From positions 1 to 9,641 of the forward strand of contig JAISVU010000234.1 of NCBI GenBank assembly GCA_031271375.1: a stretch of DNA of 9,641 bases. The letters are read 5' to 3'. Below, piece by piece: positions 1 through 7,120 of the stretch. A program made the translations under genes and the position numbers. Source of the DNA: Clostridiales bacterium (lineage in GTDB: Bacteria > Bacillota > Clostridia > Lachnospirales > WRAX01). Position 1 is the stretch's first letter, and each line of letters starts with the position of its first letter. The notes under the pieces were generated by a model. The model was not told the origin of the DNA, did no database searches, and was given only the letters and a program-made list of their open reading frames with translations.

Positions 1-1827
1 CCGCCCCGCATGGACATCGCCGAATGGGCGGAGGAATACCGCATCGTGTCCAGCGAGGAAGCGGCGGCGCCCGGCCCCTGGCGCAACAATTACGCGCCGT
101 ATACTGTTGACGTTATGAAGGCCATATCCGACCCCTTCGCGCGCGGAATAGTAATGATGTGGGGAGCGCAGCTCGGTAAGACAAACGTTCTAGGGAATAC
201 GATAGGCTACCACATACACCTCGATCCCTGCCCTATAATGATCGTGGAGCCGACCATTGAGTTAGCCGAATCCTGGAGCGGTAAACGATTCGCGGCAATG
301 ATCCGCGATATGCCATGTCTTCGGGAAAGGATACCGTCAGAGAAGGGCCGTACACCGGGTAATACTCTAAGGGAAAAGATATTCCCTGGCGGTTATCTCA
401 CAATAGCGGGCGCTAACAGCGCCCCGTCGCTTAAAAGCCGCCCTATACGGGTGGTTCTTTTTGATGAGGTTGACGAAGCGCCTGTTGACTTAGACGGCTA
501 GGGCGATCCGGTTAAACTTGCCGAGATACGTTCAACAGGATTCCCTAACCGCAAATTGATATTAGCATCGACGCCGACTATCAGAGGCAAATCCCGCATT
601 GAGACAGCGTATGAAGCGTCCACGCGGGAACGGTGGTGCCACTCCTGCCCGCACTGCGGCGAGTGGTCGGCATTCTCTTGGCGCAGACTGCAGTTGGATT
701 CGCTTACAATGGTTTGTCCATTCTGCGAAAACACATACAGTAAAAGGGAATGGTTAAGCGGCGGCGGGAAATGGATAGCGGAAAACCCGGAAGCCCCGGT
801 AAGGGGTTTCCATGTTACTACTATAGACGCGCCGACATTGAGCTGGGCCGAGCTCTCGGATGAATGGGCCGAGGCAAACCGCAGGGCGAAATCAGGTGAC
901 TACGCCGCGTTAAAGACTTTCATCAACACCCGCCTCGCCGAAACTTGGGAGCAACCCGGTGAAGTAGTGGAAGGCCATGCGCTGGAAGCGCGCAGAGAAA
1001 TATACGGCGAGGGTTTGCCTGACGGCGTCTGCATTCTTACAATGGGCGTCGATGTTCAAGATGACCGGTTGGCTTATGAGGTTGTCGGATGGGGTTTGGG
1101 TTTTGAAAGCTGGGGTATAGAATACGGCGAATTATGGGGCAGTCCGAGGCAGGGGGATGTATGGAATCGTCTTGACGATATCCTGGCCCGGTCTTGGTTC
1201 TGGAGGAACGGCAAGGCGTTGAGGATAAGTACGACAGCGGTAGACACCGGCGGGCATATGTCAACCCAGGTTTATACCTATTGCAAAGCCAGGGAGCCTC
1301 GCCGCGTATATGCCGTGAAGGGCCAAGCTGGCGATAAACTGCCGATGACCCGCCCGGGCAAGGCCGGCATGAATGCTCGTTTGTTCATGGTCGGAGTTGA
1401 CGGGATTAAGCAGGATATAATTACTTGGCTTAAAAGAGGCAATCATGGCGAGGGGTATTGTCACTTCCCTATCGGTGAGGGCGGCGAAATAATAAACGGA
1501 TATGATACCGCGTATTTTGACATGCTCACCGCCGAGAAACGCGTCTTAACACAGAATAAACGCGGTTTCAATGTTTACACATGGGAAAAACCGGCGGGAC
1601 GGCGCAACGAGGCTTTTGACTGCCGCGTATACGCCAGGGCGGCGCTGCGTATTATGTCCAACCGCGACGACCAGCTGTTGAAGCGCCAGCACGCGCTCGC
1701 CGGATGGGTAGCCCCTGTACTGAAAGGCGCGAAGAAAAGCGTCCCAAGCATGGCAGGAGGAAAACCGAAAACTAAAAACAGCTCAAATAGAAACATTCAA
1801 GCCGCCTCACGGGCGGTTACTCTTTAG
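1..1827 (+). pseudogene. Phage terminase large subunit, GpA family; 5' partial, interrupted by an in-frame amber codon
   Basis: This is the ATP-driven motor and nuclease that packages phage DNA into the procapsid through the portal. The frame is already open at base 1 (PPR before the first ATG at 10), so the N-terminus lies outside. The ATPase part shows a Walker A motif GAQLGKT (bases 163-183), a Walker B motif VVLFDEVDE (about 451-477) and a coupling motif LILASTPT (556-579). A Cys4 zinc knuckle follows, with CPHC at 646-657 and CPFC at 715-726. The nuclease part shows VDVQDDR (1048-1068), AVDTGG (1237-1254) and the family-typical NE-x2-D-x3-Y near 1606-1632. A TAG at 499-501 splits the frame between ATPase and nuclease; the text on both sides reads as one GpA protein. 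The downstream piece has no credible start of its own: the nearest, TTG at 556, lacks a ribosome site and lies inside the coupling motif. Family call is firm; whether it is functional is doubtful. Confidence 0.93.
499..501 (+). other. In-frame amber (TAG) codon inside the terminase gene
   Basis: The codon sits in the sequence VDLDG-TAG-GDPVKLAEIR. GpA-type terminases usually read GEGDP at this point, so a single GAG to TAG change (Glu to stop) explains it most simply. Reading continues in the same frame with clear homology, so no bases are missing or gained. Possible explanations are a nonsense mutation in a decaying prophage, a base-calling error, or suppression by an amber-reading tRNA of the host or phage. 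Confidence 0.85.
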
Positions 1828-1830
1828 CAT

Positions 1831-1835
1831 GGAGG
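1831..1835 (+). promoter_or_regulatory. Ribosome binding site deciding the gpW-like start
   Basis: GGAGG lies 10 bases before the ATG at 1846. The upstream in-frame GTG at 1837 is only one base from this motif, too close to be used, so the ATG is the better start. Confidence 0.75.
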
Positions 1836-1845
1836 GGTGAATATC

Positions 1846-2085
1846 ATGGCGCTTAATCCGAGGGATAAGCGGCGGCTTGAGCGGGCAAAAGGCGATTATG
1901 ATTTCTACAAAGAAGCAGAACGCGCAATAGTAGGCGGCGCGCAGCAGTACAGCATGGGCAGCCGCTCAGTAACCAAAGCCCAGCTCTCATATATCCAAAA
2001 ACGCATAAACGAATTGGAAGATACAATAGACGCGCTGGAACTGCCCGGTAGCCGGTTTAAGCGCGTTGTCCCGATAGACCAATAG
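1846..2085 (+). CDS. Small gpW/DUF6148-like head protein
   Basis: A 79-residue, mostly helical and strongly charged protein (MALNPRDKRRLERAK at the start). The stretch QQYSMGSRSVTKAQL (about residues 34-48), followed by a helix rich in Glu and Asp, resembles the small head-completion proteins of the lambda gpW and DUF6148 groups. These usually sit between the large terminase and the portal gene, as here. In lambda, gpW binds the portal after packaging and readies the head for tail joining. It starts 18 bases after the terminase stop behind a good ribosome site and ends in TAG. The gene is real with high confidence; the exact family is inferred from length, the YS-x-GSRS pattern and position. 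Confidence 0.8.
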   Translation: MALNPRDKRRLERAKGDYDFYKEAERAIVGGAQQYSMGSRSVTKAQLSYIQKRINELEDTIDALELPGSRFKRVVPIDQ

Positions 2086-2100
2086 GATAACAACAATCAC

Positions 2101-2124
2101 GCGACCCGAAAGGGCCGCTTTTTT
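2101..2124 (+). terminator. Hairpin with GAAA loop and U tract between the gpW-like gene and portal
   Basis: Bases 2101-2107 (GCGACCC) pair with 2112-2118 (GGGCCGC) around a GAAA tetraloop, with one A-C mismatch in the middle of the stem, followed directly by six T (2119-2124). This has the shape of an intrinsic terminator, but the stem is short and imperfect. It lies inside an apparently continuous late operon, so it may be a leaky attenuator or an mRNA processing or stability element instead. Confidence 0.4.
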
Positions 2125-2139
2125 GTGGGGCGAATAGAG

Positions 2140-3699
2140 ATGTCAGAAAGTAAAGCAAAGAAGAATACGCCAAGAAACATAAGAAATCTCAGCGCTTCCG
2201 GTTACTCAAACAGCGCCGCGTCGCTTACAAAGCCCGTCTTCAAGGGATGGTCATGGACAGGAGGCAGCCCGGACGACGACATAATCGCAAACCTGCCCGT
2301 TATCAGGCAGCGGTCAAGGCAGCTGACAATGGAAGCGCCAGTGATTGCGGGCTTGTATAAAACGCTAACGACAAACTGCGTAGGCGACGGACTGCGGCCC
2401 GAACCCGCCCCGGACGTTGAGTTTCTCGGTATGTCGCCTGAAGACGCGAGTAAGTTCAAATCGTCGGTGCTGCGGTTTTGGGAGCTGTTCGCGGAGACGC
2501 CTAACTGTGACGTTTTCCGGCGCGACAATTTCTACGAGCTTACGCGGCTTGTGTCCAGGGCGCAGGATGAAAGCGGCGATGTGTTCGTGACACTGCCGAT
2601 GTTTGAGCGCAAGAATATACCCTTTGCATTGAAACTCCAGGTGATAGAGGCCGACTGCGTTGCTGATCCGGAAGGGTGGGATCCCCTCAAATATCAGATG
2701 GAGGGTGCTGATATATTCGGCGGCGTGGAACTATCTGAACGCGGTCATGTCCTTGCTTACTGGTTTTACATAGGGCATCCGCTTTCACACAAGCCTACGT
2801 CTGTATTAAAACCCGACTGGTACCGTAACCCCTGGGTTCGTATCCCGGCCTACGGCGAGGAAACAGGGCGCCCGAATGTCCTTCATATGATGGAGAGCCT
2901 ACGCCCCGGACAGCGCCGCGGTATACCGCTCATCACGCCGACGATCGAGATGGCGTTGACCCTTGACCGGTACATGAAAGCCGAGGCCATAGCCGCGCAG
3001 ATACAAGCGATGTTCACGGTAATCGTTACCAGCGACATACCCGAAGCAATGGCGGCGGATATGTCCGCGATGTTCGACGGAGAGGTAAACGGCGTCCAGC
3101 CCGGCAACGACGATATTTTCATGGGTAACGGCACTATCATGTACGCGCGGCCCGGTGAGAAGGTAGAGCCTATAGACCCCAGCCGCCCGCATTCGGTGTT
3201 TGGAGAATTTATAGGGAACGTCTTGCAGATGTGGGGGCCGTCCGTCGGCATACCTTACGAGATGCTTATACAGAAATTTGACGCCTCATACAGCGCCAGC
3301 CGAGCGGCGATAAATATGGCGGCGTCGAACTTCAAAGTAAAACGCGCCGGATTGGTTCACGACTTCTGCCAGCCGGTCTATGAAGCCTTCATGGATGAAG
3401 CCGTGGCCCGGGGTTGGATTCCAGCCAAAGGATATTATAACAGCCCTGTCGCCCGGCGCGCTTATACGCGGGCGTCATGGAGCGGCCCAGGTATGCCGCA
3501 GATAGACCCCGTCAAAGAGGTCGCGGCGTATAAAGTGGCTATTGACTTAGGGCTTATCAGCCGCAGTAAAGCGGCCCGTGAGTACAACGGAACGGACTAT
3601 TATCAAAACGTGCAGGAGCTGGCTCGGGAGCTCGAAGAGGCAAAACGGGCGGGATTGAGCCCCACGGAGCTTATAACGGTAGATAGAGGGGGCGTATAA
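2140..3699 (+). CDS. Portal protein, lambda family
   Basis: A 519-residue portal subunit. Portals form a ring at one capsid vertex through which DNA enters and leaves, and they dock the terminase and later the connector proteins. Family-like features are an early arginine-rich segment ending RQRSRQLTMEAPVIAGL, the phrase TTNCVGDGLRPEP (about residues 80-92), a central AQDESGDVFVTLP, and a late IPYEMLIQKFDASYSASRAA followed by a helix, all typical of the lambda-type portal. Length is normal for the family (about 500). The frame opens at a GTG at 2125 just after a U tract, but I chose the ATG at 2140, which has GGGG about 10 bases upstream; the ribosome site is weak. It stops with TAA one base before the protease start, suggesting translational coupling. 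Confidence 0.93.
   Translation: MSESKAKKNTPRNIRNLSASGYSNSAASLTKPVFKGWSWTGGSPDDDIIANLPVIRQRSRQLTMEAPVIAGLYKTLTTNCVGDGLRPEPAPDVEFLGMSPEDASKFKSSVLRFWELFAETPNCDVFRRDNFYELTRLVSRAQDESGDVFVTLPMFERKNIPFALKLQVIEADCVADPEGWDPLKYQMEGADIFGGVELSERGHVLAYWFYIGHPLSHKPTSVLKPDWYRNPWVRIPAYGEETGRPNVLHMMESLRPGQRRGIPLITPTIEMALTLDRYMKAEAIAAQIQAMFTVIVTSDIPEAMAADMSAMFDGEVNGVQPGNDDIFMGNGTIMYARPGEKVEPIDPSRPHSVFGEFIGNVLQMWGPSVGIPYEMLIQKFDASYSASRAAINMAASNFKVKRAGLVHDFCQPVYEAFMDEAVARGWIPAKGYYNSPVARRAYTRASWSGPGMPQIDPVKEVAAYKVAIDLGLISRSKAAREYNGTDYYQNVQELARELEEAKRAGLSPTELITVDRGGV
3686..3692 (+). promoter_or_regulatory. Ribosome binding site supporting a TTG start for the protease gene
   Basis: GAGGGGG lies 8 bases before the TTG at 3701. 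This spacing, and protein-like sequence beginning AQITPGRLDIYGEI immediately after it, support initiation at a rare TTG codon. Confidence 0.7.
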
Positions 3700-3700
3700 G

Positions 3701-5284
3701 TTGGCGCAAATAACACCGGGACGCCTGGACATATACGGCGAAATCGTATCGGAAAATAAAAATGACGGAGTTTCGCCCGGATACGTCCTTAAACGCTTAA
3801 CAGACATGGGCGAGGTTGCCGAGATCGATATGCACATGTTTTCTCAGGGCGGGGAGCTGGACGCGGGCTTCGCCATATACTCAATGCTCAGGCAGCGCCC
3901 CGAGCCTGTGACGGCCTATGTAGAGGGGATCGCGGCGTCAATAGCGACGGTGATAATGTGCGCCGCCGACCGCGTTTATATGGCGGATTCCGCGAGGTTA
4001 TTAATACATAACCCGTTTGTTCCGGCGGCTTTCGGAATAGGTATAGACGACGCCAGAGGGATCGCCGCAGACATTGAATCGGGGATGTTGGCGATGGCCC
4101 GCGTTTATGCCAAGAGAACAGGCAAGAGTGATGAGGAAATGCTGGCGGTTATGAAAGGCGAAACAGGAACCGGTACATGGTTCACGGCGGAGGAGGCTAT
4201 CGCGGCGGGCTTCGCCGACGGCTTGATACCGGAAACCAAGAAACCACGGGAGATTGCCGCCTGTCTGGCTCCCGGCGTTTTTAGCTGGCGCGGCCACAGG
4301 ATAGATTTAAGTAATTACCCTAATGTATCAAAGCATACTAAAGGGCTAGAAATACAGCTTGCGAATAAGAAGGGAGCAGAACAAATGAATTTTTTCAACC
4401 GTAAGAAGCCGCAGGCAATCAAGGCAGCTCTAACTGAAATGATTTGTCCTCACTGCGGGGCGGCGGCGACACTGGACACGGAAAGCGGCGAGGTCGCGTT
4501 GACTGACGCGGAGGAAAGCCAAGTTGAGCAGCAGGACGAACCCGCAACCGCAAAGAGGGTCAAAGCGAACATAAGGGCAGAGCTGTTTACCGTAACCTGT
4601 CCGGCTTGCGGCGAGGAATACGTTTGGGATACCGACGCGGAAGCGGACGGCGATACCGCCGAACCCGCCGTTAAAACAGCGGAGGCAGAAGCAAAGCGTA
4701 AGAAGCCCGGCGTCAAAGCGAAGAAAGGCGCGCCTCGGGTTGTAAGGGGTAAAAAGGCTCTCCCCGTCAAAGCGGAATTGATTCCTGTCGTGTGCCCCAG
4801 CTGCGGGGCCGGGATCGAATTTGACGCGGACACCGCTGAGGTGGATGAAGGCGTTGACGGAACTCAGAACTATATTGTTGACTGCCCTATATGCGGGGCC
4901 GAAATAATGGTGCCGGTAGATGAAAAGACAGAAGAAATAACTCCCGAGCCTTTGCCCGAGGGTACAACTCCGGCGGAAGCCTACCGCAAGGGCGTACTGG
5001 CGGAGCGCCAGCGTATGCTTGCCCTGGACGAAATGCAGATCGCGGCCCCTGGTCTCGCCCCCATGCTGACAATGGCGAAGAAGTCCGGGGCATCTGTCCA
5101 GGCGATGAGCCGCAATGTTTTTAAAGCCATGTCCGCTGGCGCGGCGAGCCCTGCCGGGAACCGCCTTGCGGCGCTTAACCGCGACGTGGCGGCCAGCGGC
5201 GCTAACAATATGCCTTTGCCCGCGCATTACGGCAAGAGAGCTGCTTTCGGTGCGATTGTCAATAAGAGACTGGAGGACAGATAA
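3701..5284 (+). CDS. ClpP-like head maturation protease fused to a zinc-ribbon scaffold-like domain
   Basis: A 527-residue fusion beginning at TTG. Residues 1-205 are a ClpP-type serine protease fold as used by phages to cleave scaffold and capsid during head maturation: QGGELDAGFAIYS gives the conserved GG (50-51), EGIAASIAT carries the likely nucleophile Ser80, LLIHNP carries the likely His103, and WFTAEEAIAAGFADGL matches the end of the fold. The usual acidic triad position just before WFTA reads as Gly158 by my alignment. Residues 229-527 look like a scaffold. They hold four CPxCG motifs (Cys 249/252, 300/303, 365/368, 395/398), a Lys/Arg-rich linker (about 325-360), and a C-terminal helical part (AYRKGVLAERQRMLALDE) typical of protease-scaffold fusions. 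An internal start at 4385 may yield the scaffold alone. The stop overlaps the next ATG by one base. Confidence 0.9.
   Translation: MAQITPGRLDIYGEIVSENKNDGVSPGYVLKRLTDMGEVAEIDMHMFSQGGELDAGFAIYSMLRQRPEPVTAYVEGIAASIATVIMCAADRVYMADSARLLIHNPFVPAAFGIGIDDARGIAADIESGMLAMARVYAKRTGKSDEEMLAVMKGETGTGTWFTAEEAIAAGFADGLIPETKKPREIAACLAPGVFSWRGHRIDLSNYPNVSKHTKGLEIQLANKKGAEQMNFFNRKKPQAIKAALTEMICPHCGAAATLDTESGEVALTDAEESQVEQQDEPATAKRVKANIRAELFTVTCPACGEEYVWDTDAEADGDTAEPAVKTAEAEAKRKKPGVKAKKGAPRVVRGKKALPVKAELIPVVCPSCGAGIEFDADTAEVDEGVDGTQNYIVDCPICGAEIMVPVDEKTEEITPEPLPEGTTPAEAYRKGVLAERQRMLALDEMQIAAPGLAPMLTMAKKSGASVQAMSRNVFKAMSAGAASPAGNRLAALNRDVAASGANNMPLPAHYGKRAAFGAIVNKRLEDR
4371..4376 (+). promoter_or_regulatory. 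Internal ribosome binding site for a nested scaffold start
   Basis: AGGGAG lies 8 bases before an in-frame ATG at 4385 inside the protease gene. Motif and spacing match the real starts of neighbouring genes. Confidence 0.6.
4385..5284 (+). CDS. Putative nested scaffold protein (same frame as the protease gene)
   Basis: Translation from the ATG at 4385 (residue 229 of the full protein) would give a 299-residue protein starting MNFFNRKKPQAIKA, which reads like a natural phage N-terminus. It would contain all four CPxCG motifs and the helical C-terminus but no protease. In lambda, the scaffold Nu3 is made exactly this way, from an internal start in the protease gene C, so that scaffold outnumbers protease. 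Evidence here is the ribosome site, its spacing, and the clean domain boundary just upstream. Separate production is inferred, not shown. Confidence 0.55.
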   Translation: MNFFNRKKPQAIKAALTEMICPHCGAAATLDTESGEVALTDAEESQVEQQDEPATAKRVKANIRAELFTVTCPACGEEYVWDTDAEADGDTAEPAVKTAEAEAKRKKPGVKAKKGAPRVVRGKKALPVKAELIPVVCPSCGAGIEFDADTAEVDEGVDGTQNYIVDCPICGAEIMVPVDEKTEEITPEPLPEGTTPAEAYRKGVLAERQRMLALDEMQIAAPGLAPMLTMAKKSGASVQAMSRNVFKAMSAGAASPAGNRLAALNRDVAASGANNMPLPAHYGKRAAFGAIVNKRLEDR

Positions 5285-5664
5285 TGAAGAATCTTTATTC
5301 CCCGAATGTTGACGCCTCAACGGTTGATAACCTTGTGTCAGGGACGCTAATCCCCTGTAAAGTTATTTCCGGTGAACTGGAGGCGGGCGGCGGCATCCTT
5401 TTACGCGGTACGTTGCTGACCGCCGAGGACGACGGTACTTACACAAAGTATGCCGACGGCGAAATAAACGGCGTGCTGCTCAACGATGTTGACACTGACG
5501 ACGACGATGAAAGGTTAAGCGCCGCCGTCGCCTGCTGCGGCGAGTTTAACCAGAACAAGATCGACGAGGTCATGGGAGCGGAAACCCCGGCCGCCGCCAT
5601 TGTCGCGGCTAGGAAACAGCAGCTCTATATCGCCCCGATGGAACCCGCGCCGGAAGCGTATTAA
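5284..5664 (+). CDS. Head decoration protein, lambda gpD-like
   Basis: A 126-residue protein, slightly longer than lambda gpD (110). gpD trimers bind the outside of the expanded capsid and stabilise it against DNA pressure. The pattern VSGTLIPCKVISGELEAGGG, then LLRGTLLTAEDDGTYTKY and a later EINGVLLNDVD, fits the beta-rich fold of this family; position directly before the major capsid gene is the standard one. An acidic run DVDTDDDDE at about residues 68-76 probably forms an exposed loop. The ATG overlaps the protease stop (TAATG) and has GGAGG 7 bases upstream, so translation is likely coupled. It ends in two TAA codons in a row. Confidence 0.88.
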   Translation: MKNLYSPNVDASTVDNLVSGTLIPCKVISGELEAGGGILLRGTLLTAEDDGTYTKYADGEINGVLLNDVDTDDDDERLSAAVACCGEFNQNKIDEVMGAETPAAAIVAARKQQLYIAPMEPAPEAY

Positions 5665-5680
5665 TAACAGGAGGTAACCA

Positions 5681-6721
5681 ATGTCTGACTTAATCAACAG
5701 AAACGATCCCAGGACACAGCTTGCGCCGGTGCTTACCGTGCGGCCCATGTCCACGTTCTTCCGCGATCACTTTATGGGCGGGGCGGACGAGTATTTCCCG
5801 ACCGAGAATGTCGAGTGGGACAAGGTAATCGAAGGCGCGCCTCTTGCGCGGTTCGTGGGCGACGACCTGACAGTGGAAGCCTCGGAGCGGGCCGGGTTCC
5901 AGACCGATGAGATCAAGACCCCGCTTATGCAGGAACGCCGCATAATCAGCGCTAAGGACATAAACCGCAGGCGCCCCGGCGAAAATATCTTCGCCCCCAT
6001 GACGGACGCGCAGCGCCAGGCGGAGCTTCACGCCGACGATCTCAAGTTTTGCCTGAACTCCATCGACAACCGGATAGAGGTTATGGTTTCGCAGTTTATC
6101 ACGACCGGGCGAATCCCGATTGTCGGCGTTGGCGTCAACCGCGTAATCGACTATATGATACCCAACAAGACCGTGCTCACCGGCGGCGACCGCTGGGGCC
6201 AGACAGGCGTCAGTATCATCGACTCTATTCGCGGATACGTGGACGCCATGAGCGGCCTGGGATATACCATCGACGAGGTCATAATGTCGCCCGAAGTATG
6301 GAAGGTCGTGTACTCTGACGAGACTATCCAGAAACTTCTGGACATCCGCCGCTACGAGTTGGGCGAAATAGCCCCCGAGTCGCCTTCAAAATACGGAGCG
6401 GCTAGACGCGTCGGCTTCCTTGCCGATCCCTATGTCACGCTTTACGTACAGAACAGCGAATACGGCGGAACGTCAAACCGCCAGCGCCATCTTCCCGCGG
6501 GCATGGTCTTGTTCGTTTCCGGCGACGCGAGGCGTAACAAGCTGGGCTACGGGGCTTATACCTACATGGACGAGGAAGAGCAATGGCAGACGGTAAGCGG
6601 GAGGTACATTCAGCAGTTCTTCAAAGAACGCCGCCCGCCGCGCGAGGAAATCCTTGTGACGTCCCGCGCCGTGCCGATCCCGTTCAACGCGGAAAGTTGG
6701 TACGTGTTACAGGCTATCTAA
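5681..6721 (+). CDS. Major capsid protein, lambda gpE family
   Basis: A 346-residue major head subunit, close to lambda gpE (341), which builds the icosahedral shell with the HK97 fold. Family-like features are the N-terminal LTVRPMSTFFRDHFMGG, the segment FVGDDLTVEASERAGFQTD, the long helix region DAQRQAELHADDLKFCLNSI (about residues 108-127), a central DRWGQTGVSIIDSIRGYVDA, and a C-terminal PIPFNAESWYVLQAI. Placement after a gpD-like gene agrees. It has the strongest ribosome site of the window, AGGAGGT at 5669-5675, 5 bases before the ATG, as expected for the most abundant virion protein. It ends in TAA. Nothing looks damaged. Confidence 0.94.
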   Translation: MSDLINRNDPRTQLAPVLTVRPMSTFFRDHFMGGADEYFPTENVEWDKVIEGAPLARFVGDDLTVEASERAGFQTDEIKTPLMQERRIISAKDINRRRPGENIFAPMTDAQRQAELHADDLKFCLNSIDNRIEVMVSQFITTGRIPIVGVGVNRVIDYMIPNKTVLTGGDRWGQTGVSIIDSIRGYVDAMSGLGYTIDEVIMSPEVWKVVYSDETIQKLLDIRRYELGEIAPESPSKYGAARRVGFLADPYVTLYVQNSEYGGTSNRQRHLPAGMVLFVSGDARRNKLGYGAYTYMDEEEQWQTVSGRYIQQFFKERRPPREEILVTSRAVPIPFNAESWYVLQAI

Positions 6722-6736
6722 TTACAGGAGGGCATT

Positions 6737-7117
6737 ATGGCAAAGACAACCAAATACATCCCCGTGTGGAACATAGTTCACAAGGGCGTTACATACGCTC
6801 CCGCGGGCAAAGGCGAAGCGCAGAGGACGCTCCCCGGCGATTTCCCTGAGGCGGAGTTAGAGCGGCTTTTAAAAATGGGCGCGGTTAAGAAAATGGTCTT
6901 CGATGACAGCGAAGACGACCAGGGCCAGGATCAAGACCTTGATGAAGACACTGAAGTCAGCCTTGACCAAGACCTTGACCAGCTGACCTATAACCAGCTT
7001 AAGAAATTAGCCAAAGATAAAGGCGTTTCCGCTCCCGCCGGGACGACAAAGGCCGAGTTGGTGCAGATGCTGACACAGGCGCTTGAATCGGAGCGGCCTG
7101 ACGAACCCGAGGAATAA
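6737..7117 (+). CDS. Acidic head protein with C-terminal HeH/SAP-like domain
   Basis: A 126-residue protein in three parts. Residues 1-54 look like a small beta-rich module found in phage capsid-region proteins (KYIPVWNIVHKGVTYAPAGK then ELERLLKMGAVKKM). Residues 56-82 form a very acidic low-complexity linker with repeated DQDLD units. Residues 81-116 (LDQLTYNQLKKLAKDKGV, then TTKAELVQMLTQAL) match the helix-extended-loop-helix or SAP-like fold, which often binds DNA or proteins and is common in proteins at the lambda gpFI position after the capsid gene. The start has AGGAGGG at 6726-6732, 4 bases upstream. Function in head completion or packaging is inferred from position; no catalytic motif is visible. 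Confidence 0.8.
   Translation: MAKTTKYIPVWNIVHKGVTYAPAGKGEAQRTLPGDFPEAELERLLKMGAVKKMVFDDSEDDQGQDQDLDEDTEVSLDQDLDQLTYNQLKKLAKDKGVSAPAGTTKAELVQMLTQALESERPDEPEE
6932..6978 (+). repeat. Short direct repeat encoding the DQDLD linker
   Basis: CAAGACCTTGA occurs at 6932-6942 and again at 6968-6978, with a partial related copy, CCTTGACC, at 6961-6968. The copies are in the same reading frame and both encode QDLD, which suggests growth of the acidic linker by local duplication. Confidence 0.6.
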
Positions 7118-7120
7118 CCC

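Noticed and set aside
556..1827. Second terminase part as an independent gene starting at TTG 556
   Set aside because: No ribosome site, and the start falls inside the LILASTPT motif of the ATPase; it is better read as the continuation of the interrupted gene.
4430..5320. A 296-codon open frame on the minus strand opposite the protease-scaffold gene
   Set aside because: It lies wholly opposite a well-supported gene, lacks a convincing ribosome site, and its protein is Arg/His/Gly-rich with no recognisable motif; GC-rich codons commonly open such antisense frames.
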